This document shows positions 7,509-12,144 of a stretch of 12,144 nt of DNA, one piece after another (the stretch's first letter is position 1; the number at the start of each line of letters is the position of its first letter). This DNA is from an uncultured Collinsella sp. (GTDB lineage Bacteria > Actinomycetota > Coriobacteriia > Coriobacteriales > Coriobacteriaceae), in NCBI GenBank assembly GCA_902494605.1, contig CABUUG010000045.1, positions 1 to 12,144 on the forward strand, given 5' to 3'. The notes below the pieces were generated by a model, which was not told the DNA's origin, searched no databases, and saw nothing but the letters and a program-made list of their open reading frames with translations. A program made the translations under genes and the position numbers.

Positions 7509-7537
7509 TTGACTTTAGGTAACTAAAGTTTCATACT
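7509..7537 (+). promoter_or_regulatory. Promoter for the cstA leader with an internal operator-like palindrome
   Basis: TTGACT (7509-7514) and CATACT (7532-7537) form a -35/-10 pair with the ideal 17-base spacer. The preceding 30 bases are AT-rich, like an UP element. ACTTTAG-GTAA-CTAAAGT (7512-7529) is a perfect 7-bp inverted repeat filling the spacer, so a bound repressor would block RNA polymerase. The TTTAGGTAACTAAA form loosely recalls DtxR/MntR-type metal-regulator boxes, but the match is only partial. Transcription would start near 7544. Confidence 0.6.
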
Positions 7538-7608
7538 CCTTTTCAACCACTGGGGGATGTGAACACGCACGGATCGTTCGCATCATGATTGAAGAGGATT
7601 TCTTAGAC

Positions 7609-7653
7609 ATGTTCACGCATCAGCTAAACATTATCAGCGTAGTAATTATCTGA
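7609..7653 (+). CDS. Ile/Val-rich leader peptide of a putative attenuator
   Basis: The frame encodes MFTHQLNIISVVII, 14 residues, ending in TGA at 7651-7653. Six of the last seven codons are Ile or Val (ATT ATC AGC GTA GTA ATT ATC), preceded by CTA for Leu. CTA and GTA are little used in the neighbouring GC-rich genes. The run resembles the control region of enterobacterial ilv leader peptides. AAGAGGA at 7592-7598 is a fair ribosome binding site. An in-frame ATG at 7585 would give 22 residues but has no such site. It lies inside the transcript from the 7509 promoter and just before paired hairpins and a terminator. No homologue could be searched. Confidence 0.55.
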   Translation: MFTHQLNIISVVII

Positions 7654-7655
7654 TG

Positions 7656-7696
7656 CGGGTTAGCACATACAGCTAGCCCGTACGATAACGGGCGGC
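7656..7696 (+). promoter_or_regulatory. Mutually exclusive hairpins after the leader peptide (attenuator region)
   Basis: CGGGTTAGC (7656-7664) pairs with GCTAGCCCG (7672-7680) over nine bases with one G-T. The second strand can instead pair as GCCCGT (7676-7681) with ACGGGC (7688-7693). A third option pairs GGCGGC (7691-7696) with GCCGTC (7711-7716), which would occupy the 5' arm of the terminator. These overlapping choices have the form of a ribosome-controlled attenuator: a ribosome stalled early would favour 1:2, freeing strand 3 to block the terminator. The 3:4 pairing is short, so the mechanism is inference. Confidence 0.45.
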
Positions 7697-7704
7697 TGAT
7701 GAAG

Positions 7705-7745
7705 ATGAGGGCCGTCGAGCGCAACCGACGGCCCTCATTTTTTTT
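7705..7745 (+). terminator. Strong intrinsic terminator in the cstA leader
   Basis: A perfect stem of about 13 bp (7705-7717 with 7726-7738) with an 8-base loop is followed by eight T residues (7738-7745). It ends the short transcript carrying the leader peptide and lies only 35 bases before the cstA start. cstA therefore needs either read-through of this terminator or an unseen promoter in that gap. Confidence 0.9.
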
Positions 7746-7780
7746 ATGTCTGGGAAGTTCTTTTTAGAGGAGGAAATGTA

Positions 7781-9670
7781 ATGAACGGAGTTTTGCTCAT
7801 GGTTGTGGCCGCGGCGGTGCTCGCCTGCGGCTATCTGGGCTATGGCCGCTGGCTGGCCAACAAGTGGGGCGTTGACAAAGAGGCCCTCACGCCGGCCAAG
7901 CGCATGAAGGACGGCAAGAGCTTCTCGCCCGTCTCCGCCTTCACCGCGTTCTCGCACCAGTTCAGCTCGATCTGCGGTGCTGGCCCTGTCACGGGTACGA
8001 TCGTCGCCATGGCCTTTGGCTGGCTACCTGTCGTGCTCTGGGTCCTCATCGGCGGCATCTTCTTTGGCGCCGTCCACGACTTTGGTGCCCTGTACGCTTC
8101 GATGAAGAACAACGGCAAGTCGCTCGCTCAGCTCATCGAGAAGTACATCGGCAAGACCGGCCGTCGCCTGTTCCTGCTGTTCTGCTGGCTGTTCTGCATC
8201 ATCGTCATCGCCGCCTTCACCGACATGGTCTGCAAGACGTTCATGTTCACCCCGGCCGTTGACGCTTCTGGTGCTGCTACTGGTGCCATCGACTTCACCA
8301 AGTCCTATGCCGCCGGCTGCGCTGGTACCATTTCCATCCTGTTCACCTTCGTCGCTATCGCCTTTGGTTGGGCCCAGAAGAAGTTCAACCTCACCGGCGC
8401 TGCCGAGTTCGTCACCGGCGTGGTCCTCATGGTTCTCATGTTCGCCGTCGGTATGCAGTTCCCGGTCTACCTGGATAAGTTCCAGTGGTTCGCCGTCGTC
8501 ATGGTCTACCTGGTCTTCGCTGGCGCTATGCCCATCCAGATGCTCAAGACCCCGCGCGATTACCTCACTTCCATCATGATGATCGTCATGATCGTCTGCG
8601 CTGTCCTCGGCATCGTCGTCCTGGGCGTCAACGGTCAGGCCACTATCACCGCTCCGGTCTTTACCGGCTTCTCCACTGCCTCCGGCATGATGTTCCCGGT
8701 CCTGTTCGTCTCCGTCGCTTGCGGTGCTCTCTCCGGTTTCCACAGCCTCGTTTCTTCCGGCACCTCTTCTAAGCAGGTCGAGAAGGAGCAGGACGCTGTC
8801 AAGGTCGGTTACGGCGCCATGATCGTCGAGTCCTTCGTCGGCATCCTTGCCATCATCGTCGCCGGCATCATGTTCTCCGATATGAACACCGCCGGTACCG
8901 GCGCCCTCAACGCCGGTGTCGCTTCCACCCCGTTCCAGATCTTCGCCGCCGGCATCTCCCGCGGTATGCAGGCCTTCGGTGTTGACGGCACGCTCGCAAC
9001 CGTCTTCATGACCATGAACGTCTCCGCTCTGGCCCTGACCTCGCTCGACGCCGTCGCCCGCATCGCCCGCACCTCGTTCTCCGAGTTCTTTGCCCAGACC
9101 AACGACGCCCTGGCCATCGAGTCCAAGGCTGGCTACATGAAGGTCCTCGGCAACCCCTGGTTCGCCACGGTCGTCACCCTGCTTCCCGGTCTCGCCCTCG
9201 CTTTTGGTGGCTATGCCAACATCTGGCCGCTCTTTGGTGCTTCCAACCAGCTGCTCGGCGGCATGACCATGATCACCCTCGCCGTGTTCTGCAAGTGCAC
9301 CGGCCGCAAGGGCTGGATGCTCTACGTGCCCGTCGTCTTCCTGCTCTGCTGCACCTTCACCTCGCTGGTCCAGAGCGCCATGGGCTGCATGGCCGCTGTC
9401 CAGGCTTACGGCTTCTTCGGCACCATCCCGGCTACCGCCACCACGGCCGCCGTCTCCGTCGCCGCCACCAAGGGCCTGCAGCTTGTCTTCGCCGTCCTGC
9501 TGATGGTCCTGGGCCTCATCGTTGCCGTTAACTGCCTCAAGGAGTTCTTCGGCAAGGAGGCCGGTTCCATGCCTGACGAGGATCCCGAGTGGTCCGAGAT
9601 GGGCAAGGCCGAGTATGGCCGCACTGCTGCTGCCGAGGCTCCCGTCGACGCCGAGGCCGCCAAGGCTTAG
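7781..9670 (+). CDS. cstA: CstA-family carbon-starvation transporter
   Basis: CstA proteins are multi-spanning membrane transporters; E. coli members CstA and BtsT import pyruvate with protons, and CstA has also been linked to peptide uptake. The protein starts with a hydrophobic helix (about 1-22) followed by FSHQFSSICGAGPVTGT (57-73) and VHDFGALYASMKNNGKS (98-114). GFHSLVSSGTSSKQ (319-332) is a conserved family signature. Many further hydrophobic segments give a helix count in the low-to-middle teens. The C-terminal tail is charged and Ala/Glu-rich. At 629 residues it is a medium-length member. AGGAGG ends 8 bases before the ATG. Codons are strikingly C-ending (GTC, ATC, TTC), unlike the operon to the left, suggesting high expression. 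It is preceded by a putative attenuator and followed by its own terminator. Confidence 0.93.
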   Translation: MNGVLLMVVAAAVLACGYLGYGRWLANKWGVDKEALTPAKRMKDGKSFSPVSAFTAFSHQFSSICGAGPVTGTIVAMAFGWLPVVLWVLIGGIFFGAVHDFGALYASMKNNGKSLAQLIEKYIGKTGRRLFLLFCWLFCIIVIAAFTDMVCKTFMFTPAVDASGAATGAIDFTKSYAAGCAGTISILFTFVAIAFGWAQKKFNLTGAAEFVTGVVLMVLMFAVGMQFPVYLDKFQWFAVVMVYLVFAGAMPIQMLKTPRDYLTSIMMIVMIVCAVLGIVVLGVNGQATITAPVFTGFSTASGMMFPVLFVSVACGALSGFHSLVSSGTSSKQVEKEQDAVKVGYGAMIVESFVGILAIIVAGIMFSDMNTAGTGALNAGVASTPFQIFAAGISRGMQAFGVDGTLATVFMTMNVSALALTSLDAVARIARTSFSEFFAQTNDALAIESKAGYMKVLGNPWFATVVTLLPGLALAFGGYANIWPLFGASNQLLGGMTMITLAVFCKCTGRKGWMLYVPVVFLLCCTFTSLVQSAMGCMAAVQAYGFFGTIPATATTAAVSVAATKGLQLVFAVLLMVLGLIVAVNCLKEFFGKEAGSMPDEDPEWSEMGKAEYGRTAAAEAPVDAEAAKA

Positions 9671-9709
9671 TCGACCTGACGAGTTGAACGTCACATCTAT
9701 ATGACTCGG

Positions 9710-9748
9710 AAAGACCGGGTCCGCGACTTCGCGGGCTCGGTCTTTTTT
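9710..9748 (+). terminator. Intrinsic terminator of cstA
   Basis: Positions 9710-9725 pair with 9730-9745 over 16 bp, including two G-T pairs, around an ACTT loop. Six T residues (9743-9748) follow, partly within the stem. It begins 39 bases after the cstA stop and separates cstA from the next gene. The flanking A run (9710-9712) could also help termination on the minus strand. Confidence 0.92.
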
Positions 9749-9853
9749 CATGCAAAAGCGGGTGACGCTCGAGTGTTCTCGCAGATGTTTTGCATGGATA
9801 AGGGCGCGCGTTGTACCATATGGACGTATATGTGTGCATATGAAAGGGGCCCC

Positions 9854-12037
9854 GTGGCCAAGACGGTATATTCCGATAACCAACAAAATGTCGATGCTCT
9901 GGCTGAGCGTCTGAGCGGACAAACGTCGCTTTCTGCCGAGCGGGCAAAGCTGGTTGCCTACGACCTGCTTTGCCGCAAGGCACTCAAGATTAAGTCGAGC
10001 GCGCTGGCGCAGATTTTCCGCTCCGTCGATAAGGAATGTGACACCAAGGCGATGCGCGATGAGCTTATCGCGGCAAATATCGTGACCAAGATCGAGGGTA
10101 GCGGCATTAACGGGCGCCCGGCGTTCTATACCATCAATGCCGAGATCCGCGATGCCCAGGAGCAGCCTGTCGAGTCCGTCGAGGATTTTGTCGTCGAGGA
10201 TTCCGCTGACGTGCCTGCTGTGGAAGAAGTTGCTCCGCGTGAGCATGTCGATACCGATGAGTTGCTCGATGAGAACGTCGTGCGTGCCTTTACGGCCAAG
10301 GCAGGACGCGGCGGTTTTGGCGGGGGCGGCAAGCGCGATGCACAGCGCCGCGCCCAGCAGGAGCGCTTCCGTCGCGCCGTTGCTCGAAAGGGCGAGACGG
10401 ATGCCGAGGCTGTTGAGACCGAGGCTGCTGCCGAGTCGCAGAAGCCCACGAAGGAGCAAAAGCCCGTGGAGGCCCAAGAGCCCAAGCGCCGTCGCGGCGC
10501 TCACTTTAAGGCTGCACAGCAGGATGCCGCGCGTGAGGTCGAAGAGTCTTCTGAGGTTGCAGACGATGTTGAGGAGTCTGCCAAGAAGGCTCCGGGTTCA
10601 TGTCGTCCCGGACGTGGTTTTGCGGAGCGCGCGTATCCCGTAAGGCGTCAGGAGAAGAGCGAGCCGGCTTCGACCACTCAGGACGAGAAGGACGAGAAGG
10701 CCGTTGAGCCGGCGGCTCGCGAGCAGAAGCCTGTTGAGCCGCAGCTTGAGGTTGATGCCGAGGCCAAGGGCCAGCAGCCTACTGATGAGCAGGCGGAGCA
10801 GGGCGCGTCGAGCAAGCCTCGCCGCCGTCGCCATCGTGGGGGCCGCAGTTCCCATGCCGAGACTGCAACCGAGAAGACCACGCCGCAGAACGAGGATGCG
10901 AAGGCCGAGGTTTCTTCGGGGCAGCCTAAGCGCCAGCCGGCGAAGGAGAGCAAGTCCGTTCGTCCGCAGAAGCAGGCGTCTATGCCGAAGCACGAGCGCA
11001 ATTCCCAGGGCGATTCTAAGCGCAAGTCTCAGAAGAAGCCGGAGTCTGCCGCAGCAGATACTGCTGCCCAGCAGCCCAAGTCGTCCGTCCACGGCGAGGT
11101 CTCGGCGTTTGCCCTTGCCCGCGTTTTAGGCAGGCAGCTGCTCAAAGTTGTCCCTACGCCTACGGCGCTCTCTAAGATCAAGGAGCAGCAGACACAGATC
11201 GTAAAGGTTGAGGGCAAGGACGGCAAAAAGGCTCCGCAGCGCACTCAGCACAACGAGATGTCCAACCGCAAGATTGCCGAGGAAATCGCAATCATCCAGG
11301 CTTGGATCGAGCAGAACCGAGGTGCCGATACGCCGGTTGCCTCGCGCCGCCAGCGTGCCTACCAGATCTTTAACGACGAGAAGGCTTTTGACGGCAAGCA
11401 CGGTGAGCGCCTGATCAGACGTATGACCGAAAAGGGCATCAGCATGCAGGCGATCAAGGTCGCCCCCAATCGCCCCGTGCACTTTACGGGCTTCTTTACG
11501 CTGGGTGCCGACAAGCCGTTCATTATGGTCGAGAACCTGGATACCTATGACGAGATCGTCAAGCTCCTGCGCGGACGCAAACATGCCAAGCTCTTTGGCA
11601 TCAAAGTGGGCGGCGTGATTTTTGGCGGCGGCTGCAAAGCGAGCGTCTCGCATGCCCTGGACGATTATCTGGCCGAGATTGGCTATCGCTTTAACTACGT
11701 CTACTACGTGGGCGATATCGATCGCGAGGGCGCGCGCATCGTCGAGCAGACTCGCAATGCCAATGTGGTTGAGATTCGCCTGCATGCCGGCATGTATCGC
11801 GCTATGCTCGCCGAGCATAAGCGTCGCGTGAAGGCCGGCGGAGAGTGCGAGCCCGCGGCTGCCAACCAGGGTGTGCCGCAGAACCTGGCAGCGACGATCA
11901 AGGATCTGCCCATGGTTACGCGCGTACAGTTCCGCAACGTGCTACGTGAAGGCGGGCGCATTCCGCAGGAGATTCTGATGACCGCAGACTATCGGGATGG
12001 CGACTCGGGAAGCTTCGACCGCATGCTGAATAACTAA
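9854..12037 (+). CDS. JetD-like Toprim-domain protein with long disordered linker
   Basis: The product is 727 residues from GTG 9854, chosen for AAAGGGG at 9843-9849; upstream in-frame ATGs at 9701 and 9830 lie in the cstA terminator or lack such a site. Residues 1-95 form a compact domain of HTH/winged-helix look. About 100-412 is low-complexity Ala/Glu/Lys/Pro sequence with basic patches such as KRRRG and PRRRRHRGGR. The C-terminus from about 435 has an RAYQIFNDEKAFD block (F506-K510 inside it), then FIMVENLD (E560) and YYVGDIDREG (D621, D623). Toprim folds bind metal with one Glu and a DxD pair. The order IFxDEK, VEN, GDID..G recalls the C-terminal domain (DUF2220) of JetD, the Wadjet nuclease subunit. 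No jetA, jetB or jetC is in view. The role is unknown; a DNA or RNA metabolism enzyme is plausible. A weak promoter (TTGCAT 9790, TACCAT 9814) may serve it. Confidence 0.7.
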   Translation: MAKTVYSDNQQNVDALAERLSGQTSLSAERAKLVAYDLLCRKALKIKSSALAQIFRSVDKECDTKAMRDELIAANIVTKIEGSGINGRPAFYTINAEIRDAQEQPVESVEDFVVEDSADVPAVEEVAPREHVDTDELLDENVVRAFTAKAGRGGFGGGGKRDAQRRAQQERFRRAVARKGETDAEAVETEAAAESQKPTKEQKPVEAQEPKRRRGAHFKAAQQDAAREVEESSEVADDVEESAKKAPGSCRPGRGFAERAYPVRRQEKSEPASTTQDEKDEKAVEPAAREQKPVEPQLEVDAEAKGQQPTDEQAEQGASSKPRRRRHRGGRSSHAETATEKTTPQNEDAKAEVSSGQPKRQPAKESKSVRPQKQASMPKHERNSQGDSKRKSQKKPESAAADTAAQQPKSSVHGEVSAFALARVLGRQLLKVVPTPTALSKIKEQQTQIVKVEGKDGKKAPQRTQHNEMSNRKIAEEIAIIQAWIEQNRGADTPVASRRQRAYQIFNDEKAFDGKHGERLIRRMTEKGISMQAIKVAPNRPVHFTGFFTLGADKPFIMVENLDTYDEIVKLLRGRKHAKLFGIKVGGVIFGGGCKASVSHALDDYLAEIGYRFNYVYYVGDIDREGARIVEQTRNANVVEIRLHAGMYRAMLAEHKRRVKAGGECEPAAANQGVPQNLAATIKDLPMVTRVQFRNVLREGGRIPQEILMTADYRDGDSGSFDRMLNN

Positions 12038-12144
12038 ATTCCGCCGGCCCCGGGAGAGCGGGGACACCGGCTTAGGTTTCCTGCTCTACAGTCCTGCTCA
12101 CGACGGAGGCCACATTAAGTGGCCGCCTGTTCGTGCGGAACTCG
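12038..12144 (+). repeat. Palindromic element copy 3, truncated by window end
   Basis: The same core starts at 12080 (CCTGCTCTACAG) and runs 65 of 69 bases to the window edge, ending GTGCGGAACTCG. The apical stem 12105-12113 pairs with 12119-12127 with one mismatch around ATTAA. The left arm should occupy the bases before 12080. It carries a GC hairpin (GCCGG-CCCCG with CGGGG-ACA-CCGGC, about 12044-12072) that may be the terminator of the gene ending at 12037. The right arm lies outside the window. Confidence 0.85.

Larger units (their letters stand above)
6971..7780. other. 810-base intergenic region between tsaD and cstA
   Basis: No long protein gene is supported here. From left to right it holds palindromic element 1 (6983-7117), a 141-base spacer with a decayed inverted copy of the tsaD 3' end and a small hairpin, palindromic element 2 (7259-7411), and AT-rich DNA leading to a promoter (7509-7537). 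Then come a short leader-peptide frame (7609-7653), overlapping hairpins and a strong terminator (7705-7745), and finally the cstA ribosome binding site. There is no canonical T-tract terminator directly after tsaD. Confidence 0.8.

Noticed and set aside
7559..7588. A nine-codon frame from GTG 7559 after GGGGGA
   Set aside because: The gap between the G-rich site and the GTG is too short for good initiation, and the peptide (NTHGSFAS after the start) has no control-codon run; the frame at 7609 is better supported.
9701..9853. An N-terminal extension of the Toprim gene starting at ATG 9701
   Set aside because: The extension would be translated from the cstA terminator hairpin and has no ribosome binding site; GTG 9854 has one.
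8024..10504. An 826-codon open frame on the minus strand
   Set aside because: It lies opposite cstA and the next gene, crosses the cstA terminator, and its product is His/Gly/Asp-rich low complexity with no family motifs. The C-ending codon bias of cstA explains the lack of stops.

Overview
The window looks like chromosomal DNA from a Coriobacteriia actinobacterium, most likely Collinsella or a close relative. This rests on gene content, the TsaB-RimI-TsaD fusion and GC-rich codon use, judged from memory without a search. All protein genes lie on the + strand.

Positions 1-6970 hold a compact housekeeping operon. It follows the terminator of an unseen upstream gene and has its own likely promoter at 88-117. 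The order is acpS (holo-ACP synthase), nnrE/nnrD fusion (NAD(P)HX repair), alr (alanine racemase), a family 4 uracil-DNA glycosylase, tsaE, and a TsaB-RimI-TsaD fusion. Gaps are 12 bases or less and the last two genes overlap by 14 bases. TsaE, TsaB and TsaD act together in tRNA t6A37 synthesis, RimI acetylates a ribosomal protein, and the first genes serve lipid, cofactor and cell-wall metabolism.

Positions 6971-7780 are an 810-base intergenic region. It carries two copies of an unusual palindromic element; a third, cut by the window edge, follows the last gene. Each has a conserved 69-base core whose central hairpin shows compensatory base changes. The core sits between perfect inverted arms of 33 or 42 bases that differ from copy to copy, the reverse of a normal MITE. 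Around copy 1 the inverted symmetry continues outward as a decayed inverted copy of the tsaD 3' end. This suggests the element arises with, or causes, inverted duplication of flanking DNA. It is the main candidate here for something undescribed.

Next comes a promoter with an operator-like palindrome, a 14-codon leader peptide ending in Ile/Val codons, alternative hairpins and a strong terminator, all ahead of cstA (7781-9670). This resembles an ilv-type transcription attenuator in front of a CstA-family pyruvate/peptide transporter, which has very C-biased codons.

The last gene (9854-12037) encodes a 727-residue protein with a small N-terminal domain, about 310 residues of charged low-complexity linker, and a C-terminal Toprim-type domain resembling the Wadjet nuclease subunit JetD. 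No jetABC partners are visible.
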